A stretch of DNA of 64,000 bases. Origin: Streptosporangium album (GTDB taxonomy: Bacteria; Actinomycetota; Actinomycetes; Streptosporangiales; Streptosporangiaceae). The notes under the pieces are model-generated. The model searched no databases. It saw only the letters and a program-made list of their open reading frames with translations, and was not told where the DNA came from. The stretch is from contig NZ_JACHJU010000007.1 of NCBI RefSeq assembly GCF_014203795.1, positions 117,167 through 181,166 on the forward strand. Reading direction: 5' to 3'. Positions within the stretch are counted from its first letter, which is position 1. Every line of letters begins with the position of its first letter. Below, piece by piece: positions 1 to 8,519 of this stretch. The position numbers and the translations under genes were made by a program.

Positions 1-2
1 GG

Positions 3-410
3 GTCGCCTTCCGCAACGCTGGAGTCGAGCCCTCGGACATCCAGCTGACCGGCTGCTACGACGCGTTCACCTTCACCCCCGTGCTCCTGTTCGAGGGGTA
101 CGGCTTCTGTAAGGAGGGCGAAGGGGGCGAATACGTTTCCAGCGGCATCATCGAGCTCAGCGGAGCACGGCCGAACAACACGAGTGGCGGCCAGCTCTGT
201 GAGGGCTACACCCACGGCATGAACCTGGTGATCGAGAACGTCCGACAGCTCCGGCATCAGGCCGACGACTTCTGCCCGGGCTGGCGTGAAGGCGTTCACA
301 CCCACGACTACGCCGAAGGGGGATGCCGCCAGGTGAAGGACGTGGAAATCGCGATGAACATGGGCTGGGGCACTCCCGCGGTCTCGAGCGCGCTCATCCT
401 CAGGAGGTAG
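3..410 (+). CDS. Thiolase-fold protein, Ltp2-like, C-terminal part (5' end outside window)
   Basis: The frame is open from the window's first bases, so only about 135 C-terminal codons are present. The fold is the lipid-transfer/SCP2-type thiolase: a loop NTSGGQLCEGYTHGM is followed by a helix with RQLR and a terminal segment ending in SSALILRR. True thiolases carry an active-site HPxG in this loop. Here it reads EGYTHG, as in Ltp2-type retro-aldolases of steroid side-chain catabolism, which work in complex with a DUF35 partner. The next gene, 5 bases downstream, is exactly such a partner. The function as an aldolase is inference; the N-terminal half that would show a nucleophilic Cys is not visible. 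Confidence 0.75.
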   Translation, partial: VAFRNAGVEPSDIQLTGCYDAFTFTPVLLFEGYGFCKEGEGGEYVSSGIIELSGARPNNTSGGQLCEGYTHGMNLVIENVRQLRHQADDFCPGWREGVHTHDYAEGGCRQVKDVEIAMNMGWGTPAVSSALILRR

Positions 411-415
411 GGACG

Positions 416-934
416 GTGGCGATTTACAGGGGGCTCGACCTGATGGTGGGGCCGACCGACTCCGAGCACCACGGCTACTTCGAGGCCGCCAGGCAGCACA
501 AGCTCGTCGTCCAGCGCTGTCGGGGCTGCGGATTGCTGCGGGGGACGATCGGGGCGGCTTGTCCGTACTGCTCGGCCCTCGCATGGGAATGGGAGCAGGT
601 CAGCGGAAAAGGTGTGATCTACAGCTACGCGATCGTGGCCCAGGCTGTCCACCCCGCTTTCCGTGACGCTGTGCCGTACCCGCTCGTGCTCGTCGAACTC
701 GACGAGCAACGCGCGGTGCCGTGGCGCGACGGAGCGGAGGGAGAGCTCGTCTCGGTGCGGAAGATCGCCAACCTGGTCCGGGCGGACGACGTCACCCAGC
801 CCGAGGACGAGAAGAACGTCGCCATCGGCATGCGCGTGGAGGTCTGTTTCGTCGATCTCGACGATGACATGGCGCTGCCGCAGTTCCGGCTCACGGGCGA
901 ACCACCGGAGCACTCCCCGTGGCGAGCCGACTGA
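416..934 (+). CDS. DUF35 Zn-ribbon/OB-fold protein, partner of the upstream thiolase-fold protein
   Basis: 172 codons from a GTG that has AGGAGGT about 8 bases upstream; the frame is open further 5' but that part overlaps the thiolase gene. An N-terminal rubredoxin-like zinc ribbon (CRGCG, then CPYC, residues about 41-60) is followed by an OB-fold domain with the usual YSYAIV and PYPLVLVELDE strands. Family members bind thiolase-fold enzymes, as ChsH2 DUF35 does with Ltp2, or HMG-CoA/acetoacetyl-CoA enzymes. The pair is probably cotranscribed. A strong hairpin follows. Confidence 0.85.
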   Translation: MAIYRGLDLMVGPTDSEHHGYFEAARQHKLVVQRCRGCGLLRGTIGAACPYCSALAWEWEQVSGKGVIYSYAIVAQAVHPAFRDAVPYPLVLVELDEQRAVPWRDGAEGELVSVRKIANLVRADDVTQPEDEKNVAIGMRVEVCFVDLDDDMALPQFRLTGEPPEHSPWRAD

Positions 935-949
935 CCGGTCCCTGGGATC

Positions 950-986
950 GCTGATCAGGAACAGCCAGTGGCTGTTCCTGATCAGC
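950..986. terminator. Bidirectional terminator hairpin between convergent genes
   Basis: A perfect inverted repeat: 18-base arms around a single central base. It lies between the stop codons of two convergent genes (DUF35 on + and enoyl-CoA hydratase on -), the expected place for a shared terminator. No T-tract follows, as is common in high-GC actinobacteria. Confidence 0.75.
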
Positions 987-1076
987 TCGCCTCGGCCTCC
1001 GACGTCGCGGCGACATGTCGCCGATCTCCGGACGGCCCCTAGCCCGGGGCGGCGAAGCAAGGGGCCGGTGGCGCCG

Positions 1077-1991
1077 TCAGGGTGTGGCCGCCTCCGCGGC
1101 GTCTTTGACGAGAGGCTTCACGGGTGGCGCCGAGCGCCAGTCCGGGACGCCGAACTCGGGCGTCGCCAGGAGGCTCTCCCCTTGCGTCATGACGAGCCAA
1201 TGCGCGTGATTCAGCTCGTGCAGGGCGAAGCAGGAGTTCAGCGCGTTGTAGAAGCCCATGGTGTCGACCGTCTGGTTGACCGATTCCTTGATCAGTAAGG
1301 CGGTCATCGTCGGCAGCTTGGCGATGCGCCGAGCGAAAGCCAGCGCACTGTCGTCGAGCTCGTCGACGGGGAAGACCTTGCTCACCATGCCGAGCTGATG
1401 TGCCTCGTGCACGTCGATCGAGTCACCGGTCAGCATGAGCTCCTTGGCTTTCCGCGGCCCGAACTCCCAAGGATGGGCGAAGTACTCCACTCCGCACATG
1501 CCGAGCCGGGTACCCACCACATCGGCGAAGCGGACGTTGTCGGCGGCGACGATCAGGTCGCAGGACCACATCAGCATCAGCCCGGCGGCGAAGACCGTAC
1601 CCTGAACCTGCGCAATGGTGATCTTGCGCAGGTTCCGCCATCTCCGGGTGTTCTCGAAGAAGTGATGCCACTCCTGCAGCATCACCCTCTCGACCCCATC
1701 TCGCGTGCCGCCGTTGACCTTCGTGCTCGGATGCTGCTGGGGACCGCCGACCTCGTACTCCGCGCGTGCCTCCGCCGAACCGATGTCGTGTCCCGACGAG
1801 AACAGCGGACCCACGCCGCCGAGGATGACGACGCGCACGTTGTCATCCGCCTCGGCCCGCAGGAACGCGTCGTTCAGCTCGACCAGCAGCCCGCGACTCT
1901 GCGCGTTCCGGGTGTCCGGCCGGTTGAGCATGATCCGGACTATCGTTCCGCCGTCCAGCTCTTCGTACTTGACGAACCTGTGCTCTGTCAC
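1077..1991 (-). CDS. Enoyl-CoA hydratase/isomerase (crotonase) family protein
   Basis: 304 aa, slightly longer than the usual 260, with a C-terminal extension. Crotonase signatures are visible: LNRPDTRNAQS near residue 22, the first oxyanion-hole segment FSSGHDIGS, and the second GTVFAAGLMLMWSCDLIVAAD-type segment around residue 130. The catalytic-Glu region (GTRLGMCGVEYFAHPWEFG) differs from short-chain hydratases, so the exact reaction (hydration, isomerisation or hydrolysis) is open. The GTG start overlaps the stop of the acyl-CoA ligase gene by GTGA, so the two are translationally coupled. Confidence 0.88.
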   Translation of the reverse strand: MTEHRFVKYEELDGGTIVRIMLNRPDTRNAQSRGLLVELNDAFLRAEADDNVRVVILGGVGPLFSSGHDIGSAEARAEYEVGGPQQHPSTKVNGGTRDGVERVMLQEWHHFFENTRRWRNLRKITIAQVQGTVFAAGLMLMWSCDLIVAADNVRFADVVGTRLGMCGVEYFAHPWEFGPRKAKELMLTGDSIDVHEAHQLGMVSKVFPVDELDDSALAFARRIAKLPTMTALLIKESVNQTVDTMGFYNALNSCFALHELNHAHWLVMTQGESLLATPEFGVPDWRSAPPVKPLVKDAAEAATP

Positions 1992-3496
1992 GCGAACCTC
2001 GTTTCCTGCTCGTGCACCAACTCCGCGCGCAGCTCACGCCGGAGCAGCTTGCCTGTGTCCGTGTACGGCAGGGCCGTACGGAATGTCACGTGCTCAGGAG
2101 TGCGGGACGAGCGCAGCCGCTCACGCACCCACAGTCGGAGTTCCTCCTCGGTGGCGCCCGTTCCCGCGCGCAAGACGACAGCCGCCACGACGCGTTCGCC
2201 CCATTCGGTGTCCGGCAGCCCCACCACGGCCGCGTCCAGGACCGCCGGATGTGCGCGCAGTGTGTCCTCGATCTCGCCCGGCGACATGTTCTCGCCACCA
2301 CGGACGATCACGTCGTCCAGCCGTCCTTCTACGAACAGGTAGCCGGCCTCGTCAAGGCAGCCCTCATCCTTGGTCGGAAACCAGCCGTGGTCACGCACCG
2401 CCCGCCGGTCGAGATACTCACCCGCGACCTGTGGGCCGCGCACCCAGATCTCCCCGCGGGCGCCCGCTGGGAGCGGCTTCCCGGCGGCGTCACAGATCTC
2501 CAGCTCCACCGATGGGACGGGCCGCCCCACGGAACCCAGACGCCGCCGTACGGCGGGGTCCTCGCTCGCCCAGGCCGTTCGGTGGTCATCCGGTCCGAGC
2601 ATGGCGATGGTGGAGCTCGTCTCGGTCAGCCCGTACGCGTTGACGAAGTCCACGTGCGGCAGCAGTTCCATCGCACGTTCGATCACCGGCGCGGGCATCC
2701 GCCCTCCGCCGTAGGACAGCGAACGCAGGGCGGGAAGGGTGTCCCGTCCCAGCTCATCCAAGATCCGTCCCAGCATGGTGGGGACGACCATGGCGTGGGT
2801 GACCTGCTCGGCACGAGCCACGCGAACCCACTCCCGCGCGTCGAACGCGGGCAGTTGCACGACTCGCCGTCCCGCGTACACCGAGCTCAGCAAGGCCGTG
2901 ATGCCCGCGATGTGGTAGGGCGGGACGCTGACCAGAGTCGCCTCGTCCGAGTCCGCCCCCATGAACTCCACGGTGGAGACCACGTAGGACACGAGATGCC
3001 GATGCCGCAGCACCGCGGCCTTGGGTTCGCCGGTGGTGCCGCTGGTGAAGAGCAGCACCGCGACGTCGTCAGGATCACCGCCCCAGTCGCGGGTCGCCGA
3101 CACGCTCTCGTCGCCCGCCACCGCCAGGAACTCCGCACGTGGGACGACCTCGACCCCCGGGATGCCGCTCAGCCTGTCGACAGCTGACGTGTCGGTGACC
3201 GCCACGGCCGGGATGGTACGGCCGGCGAGCGCCCGCAGCCTGTCATCGGCCAGCCGATAGTTGAGGGGAACGAACGGCACTCCGGCGAGCGCCGCGCCGA
3301 ACAGCAGGAGGGGAACGGCCTCGGAGTTCACTCCCACCAGGTCGGCCCGCCTCGCTCCGCGTGCTGCGAGCCAGGCGCTCACCCGCTGGGCCTTTTCGTA
3401 CAGCTGCGTGTACGAGAGCGCATTGTGCTTCGGTCCGACCGCCGCTCGGCCGTGGAGACCGTCGGCGGCCATCTGGAGGATCAGCGCAAGGTTCAT
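1988..3496 (-). CDS. AMP-forming acyl-CoA ligase (FadD-like)
   Basis: 502 aa of the ANL superfamily. It shows the P-loop-like LLFTSGTTGEPKAAVL, the A5 motif YGLTETSS, the hinge region GRLDDVIVRGGENMSPGEIE and the C-terminal catalytic Lys in TDTGKLLRREL. It would adenylate a carboxylic acid and transfer it to CoA in the cytoplasm. The gene is second in a three-gene minus-strand unit (small hypothetical, ligase, crotonase). The substrate cannot be read from sequence. Confidence 0.9.
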   Translation of the reverse strand: MNLALILQMAADGLHGRAAVGPKHNALSYTQLYEKAQRVSAWLAARGARRADLVGVNSEAVPLLLFGAALAGVPFVPLNYRLADDRLRALAGRTIPAVAVTDTSAVDRLSGIPGVEVVPRAEFLAVAGDESVSATRDWGGDPDDVAVLLFTSGTTGEPKAAVLRHRHLVSYVVSTVEFMGADSDEATLVSVPPYHIAGITALLSSVYAGRRVVQLPAFDAREWVRVARAEQVTHAMVVPTMLGRILDELGRDTLPALRSLSYGGGRMPAPVIERAMELLPHVDFVNAYGLTETSSTIAMLGPDDHRTAWASEDPAVRRRLGSVGRPVPSVELEICDAAGKPLPAGARGEIWVRGPQVAGEYLDRRAVRDHGWFPTKDEGCLDEAGYLFVEGRLDDVIVRGGENMSPGEIEDTLRAHPAVLDAAVVGLPDTEWGERVVAAVVLRAGTGATEEELRLWVRERLRSSRTPEHVTFRTALPYTDTGKLLRRELRAELVHEQETRFA

Positions 3497-3513
3497 CGCT
3501 CAACCTTCATCGC

Positions 3514-3822
3514 TCAGTCAGACGAGGGCAGGGGCTTGGCGTCCTTCACGGTCAGCGGTTCCGTGGAGACGGAAAGTGTGCCCTTGCCCGGTTTCGTGCA
3601 GAGCAGCTCAAGCCCGCATGTCAGGTCGACGTACCGTTTGCCGAGCGCGGTCCCACCCGCGAACTCCGGATCCAGAGCCGCGCCGAGCGATGGGGCATCG
3701 TCCATTCCGATCATTGGATGGCCCCCACACCTGAGATCGACGTCTTCGGCGATGGGGCGGACAACGATGACCTCGGTGTCGCAGACAACGCTCCTGAAGC
3801 GTGCTCCGATCTTCGGATTCAC
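3514..3822 (-). CDS. Small conserved-looking protein of unknown function
   Basis: 102 aa from a GTG preceded by AGGAGG with 5-base spacing; an upstream in-frame TTG lacks such a site. I do not recognise the family. The protein has a CGGHPM motif near residue 33 and a second cysteine pair (TCGLELLC) near residues 69-75, then a lysine-rich tail. It is the first gene of the unit that continues with the acyl-CoA ligase 17 bases downstream, so a role tied to the CoA pathway is likely but unproven. Confidence 0.7.
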   Translation of the reverse strand: MNPKIGARFRSVVCDTEVIVVRPIAEDVDLRCGGHPMIGMDDAPSLGAALDPEFAGGTALGKRYVDLTCGLELLCTKPGKGTLSVSTEPLTVKDAKPLPSSD

Positions 3823-3845
3823 CGCATCCTCCTCTCCTCTCAACA

Positions 3846-3873
3846 ACCAACCGACTGTTAGATACAGTAGGTT
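3846..3873. promoter_or_regulatory. Candidate operator in divergent promoter region
   Basis: Between the divergent starts at 3822 (-) and 3909 (+). Positions 3846-3863 read accaaccgactgttagat, which matches two sites at 22213-22230 and 22248-22265 in 13 and 14 of 18 bases. Overlapping it is an imperfect inverted repeat at 3849-3873 (10-base arms, one mismatch, 5-base spacer). A TetR target is plausible; the TetR gene at 8520-9194 is the nearest candidate. Confidence 0.4.
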
Positions 3874-3908
3874 CGGGCAACCGAATCCGCCAGAGCGGGA
3901 GCAGGCAA

Positions 3909-4820
3909 TTGTTCAAGATCGGCAAGTTCTTCCACGCGATCCATGTCGTCGCCGACCTCGACCGTGCCGACATCTGGTATGACCAGATCTTCGGAGGAAG
4001 GCGGTTCTACAGAGGGCACCTGCCCGTCGAGAAGCGGGACGCGTCACTTCTCGTCATCGCGGACTTCTGCGTGGAGCCCATGATGTCGAGCCGGGTGCCG
4101 GGAGCCGAGCGGACTCCGGTCGGGCGTTTCTACTCCCGCTTCGGTCAGCGTCTTCACTCGCTCGCCTGGTACGTCACCGATCTGCCCAGCCTGTACGAAC
4201 GGCTCCGCTCCGCCGGCATCCGCGTGACGGGACCCGGCGGCACCGACATGGAGACAGGCGATTTCCCCGGATCGCTCTACACCCACCCCAGAGACAGCCA
4301 CTCCCTCATCGAGTTCGTGGACATGGCATCGCTGAACGGCGCCCTCAGGGACCCTCGGTTGGACCCGGCATACTCCCCTGCGTACTGGCGTGACGAACAT
4401 CCCCTCGGCATCGAACGGGTCTCCCACATGACCGTGGTCGTACGGGATCTGCACCGTGCGACCTCGTTCTACGCCGGCACACTCGACGGTGACGTGGTCG
4501 GACACAGCGACCGCACCCCTGCCGGAACGCGCAGCGTCTACGTCGCCGTGGGCGAGGACTCGATCATCGAACTGGCCCGGCCGCACTCCGACGACAGCCT
4601 GGCCGGCCGAGACCTCGCCGAGAACGGAGAGATCATGCACTCCGTGACCTTCAAGGTCCGCGATCTCGCGGCCGCCGAGCAGCACCTCGCGGCCAACGGC
4701 GTACGCATCGCCGAACGCCAGGGCGACGATGTCGTCCTCCATCCCGACGACTGCTTCGGGGCGGTACTCCGCCTCACCCAGGGGCAGACGCCGGGCGAGA
4801 CAGACCGACCACGCCCATGA
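3909..4820 (+). CDS. Two-domain VOC (glyoxalase/extradiol dioxygenase fold) protein
   Basis: 303 aa from a TTG, chosen because it begins directly before the first VOC module (FHAIHVVADLDRADIWYDQIFGG). Four beta-alpha-beta modules are visible, each starting with an H-containing strand: FHAIHVV, LHSLAWYVTDL, SHMTVVVRDL and MHSVTFKVRDL. That is the arrangement of type I extradiol dioxygenases and related epimerases. The last metal-ligand Glu position near the C-terminus appears to be Ala (FGAVLRL), so dioxygenase activity is uncertain. The stop overlaps the Rieske gene by ATGA, so the two are coupled. Confidence 0.8.
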   Translation: MFKIGKFFHAIHVVADLDRADIWYDQIFGGRRFYRGHLPVEKRDASLLVIADFCVEPMMSSRVPGAERTPVGRFYSRFGQRLHSLAWYVTDLPSLYERLRSAGIRVTGPGGTDMETGDFPGSLYTHPRDSHSLIEFVDMASLNGALRDPRLDPAYSPAYWRDEHPLGIERVSHMTVVVRDLHRATSFYAGTLDGDVVGHSDRTPAGTRSVYVAVGEDSIIELARPHSDDSLAGRDLAENGEIMHSVTFKVRDLAAAEQHLAANGVRIAERQGDDVVLHPDDCFGAVLRLTQGQTPGETDRPRP

Positions 4821-5230
4821 TCATCGGCAGACTCCTGAGTCGTCTGGGGATCCGACCCGGCCGGCGAAGCCGGGCCCTGCCGGCAGCCGCCCCCTCCGGC
4901 GACCTCCTCGCGGACATCGGTGACCTCCCGGCCCTGACGGCGAACGGAACCCCGGCCATCGTCGAGGTACGCACCGGAGTGCTGGTCGTGGTGAACCGCC
5001 GAGGAGAGGTTTTCGCCGTGGACGCCCGCTGCCCGCACCTTGGCGCCCCCCTGACCAACGCGATCGTGAAGCGTTCCACCATTACCTGTCCCTCGCACTG
5101 GTGTCGCTTCGACCTTCGTACCGGCGTGTCCCTTCCGCGTCCGTCGAGCAGGCTGCGCTGCCCGCCTTTGCGCACCTTCGCCGTCCGTGTGGTCGGAGAC
5201 CGCGTCCTGGTACACGACGAACCCGCCTGA
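4817..5230 (+). CDS. Rieske [2Fe-2S] ferredoxin
   Basis: 137 aa. The cluster-binding motif pair is intact: CPHLGAPL (CxH) and, after about 17 residues, CPSHWCRFDL (CxxH). There is no non-haem iron domain, so this is a stand-alone electron carrier of the kind that feeds ring-hydroxylating oxygenases. The N-terminal ~30 residues are basic and unstructured-looking. It follows the VOC gene by a 4-base overlap. No oxygenase large subunit lies in the window, so the partner is unknown. Confidence 0.88.
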   Translation: MIIGRLLSRLGIRPGRRSRALPAAAPSGDLLADIGDLPALTANGTPAIVEVRTGVLVVVNRRGEVFAVDARCPHLGAPLTNAIVKRSTITCPSHWCRFDLRTGVSLPRPSSRLRCPPLRTFAVRVVGDRVLVHDEPA

Positions 5231-5289
5231 CGTTCGACGCCTCTATTCCACGAGCGCCGCCCGCACCATGCGACGTGGTCCCGATGCCG

Positions 5290-6447
5290 TCACCGTAACG
5301 GCCGGAAGAAATCGCGAATGCTCGCCGCCACCAACTCGGGCTCCTCCCATGACGCGAAATGCCCGCCAGATGACAAATCCACCCAATGGTGGATGTCATG
5401 GGTTCGCCCGATCATCTCGCGGGTCGCTCTGCGCGGAGGATTGCCGGGAATCGCGCGCGGCATGGCCACCCCCGTGGGCACCCGCAGCCGGGTCCCCGGC
5501 GGGATAGGCGGATCGGCCCGCACCCGCTCGTAATACACGCGTATCGACGAGCCGATGCTGCCCGTGACCCAGTACAGAGTGGCGCTCGTCAACAGGTCGT
5601 CTTTGCTGTAACGACGCTCGACATCCTCGTCGCAGTCGCTCCAGGATCGGTACTTCTCCACGAGCCAGGACAGCAAGCCGACGGGCGAGTCGTTCAGCGC
5701 GTGCGCCAGACTCTGCGGCTTGGTGCGGTGCAGCGCCCCGTAGGCTCCCTCCTCCGCGTTCCACTCCCGCGCGTACGCGAGAAACGCCTCCTCTGCCTCG
5801 GTACGCGGTGAACCGGCGGACAAGGGCAGAGTCAGCGCCGGGTCGTGGGTATGCAACCCGACCACGGCCTCGGGGTCGGCCAGCGCGATCCTGCCGTTCA
5901 CGTACGCACCGAGCCCCGTCCCATGCAGACCGTACCGGCGATATCCGAGACCCTCGGTGACCACCCGCCGGACCGTCGCGGCCATGCGAGCGTAGCCGTA
6001 CCCGCGCGAGCGGGGGGCGTCGGAGAAGCCGAACCCCGGCAGGGAGGGCACGACCACATGGAAGGCGTCCGCCTGGTCGGCGCCATGCGCCCCCGGGTCG
6101 GCCAGGAGCGGGATCAGCCGGGTCATCTCCAGGTAGCCGCTCGGCCAGCCGTGCACGAGCACGATCGGCAGCGGGTCCGGCCCCTCGCCACGCTGGACAA
6201 CCAGGTGGACGTCGAGCCCGTCCACCTCCACCCGGACGTTGGGCAACTCGTTCAGCCGCCGTTCGACCTTCCGCCAGTCGAAGCGTGTCCGCCAGTAGGT
6301 GACCAACTCCGCGAGGTACTCGCCGTTGGTTCCGTAGTCCCATCCGGCGCCGGGCAACTCCGCGGCCGGTCGCGCCCGCTCGAGCCGCCACCGCAGGTCG
6401 TCGAGGACATCGTGAGCGACGTCGATCCTGAACGGGCGTACTTCCAT
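5290..6447 (-). CDS. Epoxide hydrolase family alpha/beta-hydrolase lacking the nucleophile
   Basis: 385 aa from an ATG that has CGGGAG 6 bases upstream; a GTG six bases earlier overlaps that site. An N-terminal EHN domain (residues 1-110) precedes the hydrolase fold. The oxyanion motif HGWPSGY (99-105), the lid and the catalytic His in SGGHFASW (H363) are intact. The nucleophile elbow reads HGTGLGAY where relatives have GGDWG, so the Asp position is Gly178 (codon 5914-5916). By family knowledge that enzyme should not form the covalent ester. It ends the long minus-strand operon. Confidence 0.85.
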   Translation of the reverse strand: MEVRPFRIDVAHDVLDDLRWRLERARPAAELPGAGWDYGTNGEYLAELVTYWRTRFDWRKVERRLNELPNVRVEVDGLDVHLVVQRGEGPDPLPIVLVHGWPSGYLEMTRLIPLLADPGAHGADQADAFHVVVPSLPGFGFSDAPRSRGYGYARMAATVRRVVTEGLGYRRYGLHGTGLGAYVNGRIALADPEAVVGLHTHDPALTLPLSAGSPRTEAEEAFLAYAREWNAEEGAYGALHRTKPQSLAHALNDSPVGLLSWLVEKYRSWSDCDEDVERRYSKDDLLTSATLYWVTGSIGSSIRVYYERVRADPPIPPGTRLRVPTGVAMPRAIPGNPPRRATREMIGRTHDIHHWVDLSSGGHFASWEEPELVAASIRDFFRPLR

Positions 6448-6467
6448 GATCACTCCCGAGGCAGGGG

Positions 6468-7403
6468 TCAGAAGTTGAGCGCCAGGCCGCGCTCCGGCCA
6501 GGGACAGGAGATGAGCCTGCCGGTCTCGGCGAGCGTGATGTACGCGGTCGAGTCGTCCGGACCACCGAAGCAGAGGTTGGTCACCAGGCGGTCCTCCAGC
6601 CCCGAAGGCATCCGGAACTGGGTCACAACCGACCCGTCAGGGGAGACCACGGTGATGCACCCCTGAACCAGGGTGGCAACGCAGATGTTGCCCGCTCCGT
6701 CGACAGCGAGCGAGTCGAAGCCCGCCATCCCCGGCAGCCCGAAGATCACGTTGGACGGGTCCCGGGGCGGCACGTCGTCGAGGCGTCCCGGGCCGGTCAC
6801 AGTGCGGGCGAGCAGTCGCGCGGTCACGGTCTCGGCGTAGTACAGACGCCCTCCACCGGGGGCCAGCCCGATCCCGTTCGGAGACTCGGCAGGATGGATC
6901 ACCTCGTTGATCTGACCGTCTGCCGAGACGTAGTACACAGATCCGAGATCCCGTAGTCGGCCCTTGAACTTCCCGGTGTCGGTGAACCAGAAGCCTCCGG
7001 CGGAGTCGAACACAATGTCGTTGGGCCCCGACAACGGGTGGCCATCACACTGGGTGTAGAGAACTTCGGTCTTTCCGGTGGTGAGATTGACGCGTTCGAC
7101 CCGGCCGCCCTGGTAGACGTCGGGCCAGCGACCACCGTTGTTGCACAGGTAGACCCAGCCGTCAGGGCCGATGGCAGCCCCGTTGGGACCGCCGCCCGGG
7201 CTGGCCACGACTTCTTTGGCCCCGTCCTGCCGGACCCGGGTCAGGCGCCCGCCGGCTATCTCGGTCACCAGCACGCTTCCGTCGTCCAGAACGATCGGGC
7301 CCTCCGGAAACTCAAGCCCTTCCGCGAGCACGCTGACACCGGACAGTTCCCGTACCGTGATCTCGACGGATCGGGTGGCGACACGCGGATGGCAGGCGGT
7401 CAT
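6468..7403 (-). CDS. SMP-30/gluconolactonase-like beta-propeller protein
   Basis: 311 aa. Six-bladed propeller signatures are present: LEFPEGPIVLDDGSVLVTE (metal-site Glu in PEGP), GPNGAAIGPDG, SGPNDIVFDSAGGFWFTD and SPNGIGLAPGG. The acidic and Asn residues in PEGP, PND and SPNG are those that bind the divalent metal in SMP-30 lactonases. It probably hydrolyses a lactone intermediate. The start overlaps the stop of the dehydrogenase gene by ATGA; the epoxide-hydrolase homologue follows after 20 bases. Confidence 0.88.
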   Translation of the reverse strand: MTACHPRVATRSVEITVRELSGVSVLAEGLEFPEGPIVLDDGSVLVTEIAGGRLTRVRQDGAKEVVASPGGGPNGAAIGPDGWVYLCNNGGRWPDVYQGGRVERVNLTTGKTEVLYTQCDGHPLSGPNDIVFDSAGGFWFTDTGKFKGRLRDLGSVYYVSADGQINEVIHPAESPNGIGLAPGGGRLYYAETVTARLLARTVTGPGRLDDVPPRDPSNVIFGLPGMAGFDSLAVDGAGNICVATLVQGCITVVSPDGSVVTQFRMPSGLEDRLVTNLCFGGPDDSTAYITLAETGRLISCPWPERGLALNF

Positions 7404-8487
7404 GCTGTGGGCTCGATACGTGCGTGCACCGGCTTGTCGGCGCTCATGAGCGCGCGCACCGCGCGGTCGGCGTCCGCCAACGGATAGGAGTGGCTGGCGA
7501 AGTCCTCGAACGGCCAGCGTCCCGACTCGATCAAGGCGATGGCCTGCTCCATGGACCGCAGGCTCCGGGACACCGCACCCCTGATGGTCAACTGCTTGGC
7601 GCAGATCAGGTCGACGGGAACCGGCGCCAATCCCTTCGAGCCCTTCAGACCGGCCAGGACGACCGTGCCCTTCCTGGCAGCCAGGCGTATCGCGTCGGTG
7701 ACCGAGGACAGCGACCCCGGGGTGCAGTCGATCACGATGTCCGGGGGCTGACCCAGCGCTTCCACGACCGCCTCGGTCACCGGCCTGTCCGACACGTCCA
7801 GCGCATGGTCCGCACCGAGTCGCAACGCCAGGTCGAGACGCTCGCGGTCGGAGGCGAGTCCTGTTACGGCGATCGGGCCCGCGCCGGCAGCGCCCGCGGC
7901 GATGACCGATGCGAGGCCCCGCGGTCCGGGGCCGAGGATGGCGACGGACATTCCGTAGCGAGCGCCACCCAGGTCAAGGGCCCAGTCCACGCCGTTCGCC
8001 ATGACGTTGAAGAGGGATGCGGCAGCCACGCTCACCGTGGAGGACATCGGAACGACAATCGCCTCGGGCGCGAGGTAGAGGTGGGTGGAGAAGCCACCCC
8101 ACAGGCCCGGGGCCACGTCGGGACTGCGAAGCCGTAGATCGTGCTGTCGGCGAACTCCGGAGCCGAGCACCCCCGAAGCCCGGAGCGGCAGGCCCGGCAC
8201 CGGCCACAGGTCAGCGTGGAGTGAACCGCGACGCGGTCGCCCTCCGACACCCCCCACCGCGCCTTGGCCGCCCGCCCGATGGCCATGACGCGACCGAGGG
8301 GCTCATGACCGGGGACGAGTGGCAGGCCGGCCCCGGACTCGCCCCCGAACACCTCGACATCGGTGCCGCAGACGCCGCACGCCTCCACCTCCAGGAGCGC
8401 GTCGTCCTCTCCTATGCGCGGAAGCGGAGCCTCCCGGAGTTCATATCGCTCGGGCGCGGTCTGCACGACAAATCTCGCGGTTGTCAT
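7400..8487 (-). pseudogene. Zinc-dependent alcohol dehydrogenase (MDR) with a frameshift
   Basis: Two overlapping frames make one protein of about 360 aa. The first part (8487 down to about 8125) has the catalytic-zinc segment CGVCGTDVEVF, PGHEPLG and the four structural-zinc cysteines in CGRCRACRSGLRGC. The second part (from about 8125 to 7400) has PDVAPGLWGGF, the Rossmann motif GPGPRGLASV and the C-terminal catalytic domain. Adding one base near 8120-8128 restores a continuous protein, so this is a single-base deletion or a sequencing error. The stop overlaps the SMP-30 gene by ATGA, so the frame of the downstream part is kept. Confidence 0.85.
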
Positions 8488-8519
8488 GAGAATTCCCCTC
8501 GAGACGGTGAGGTTTTTAC

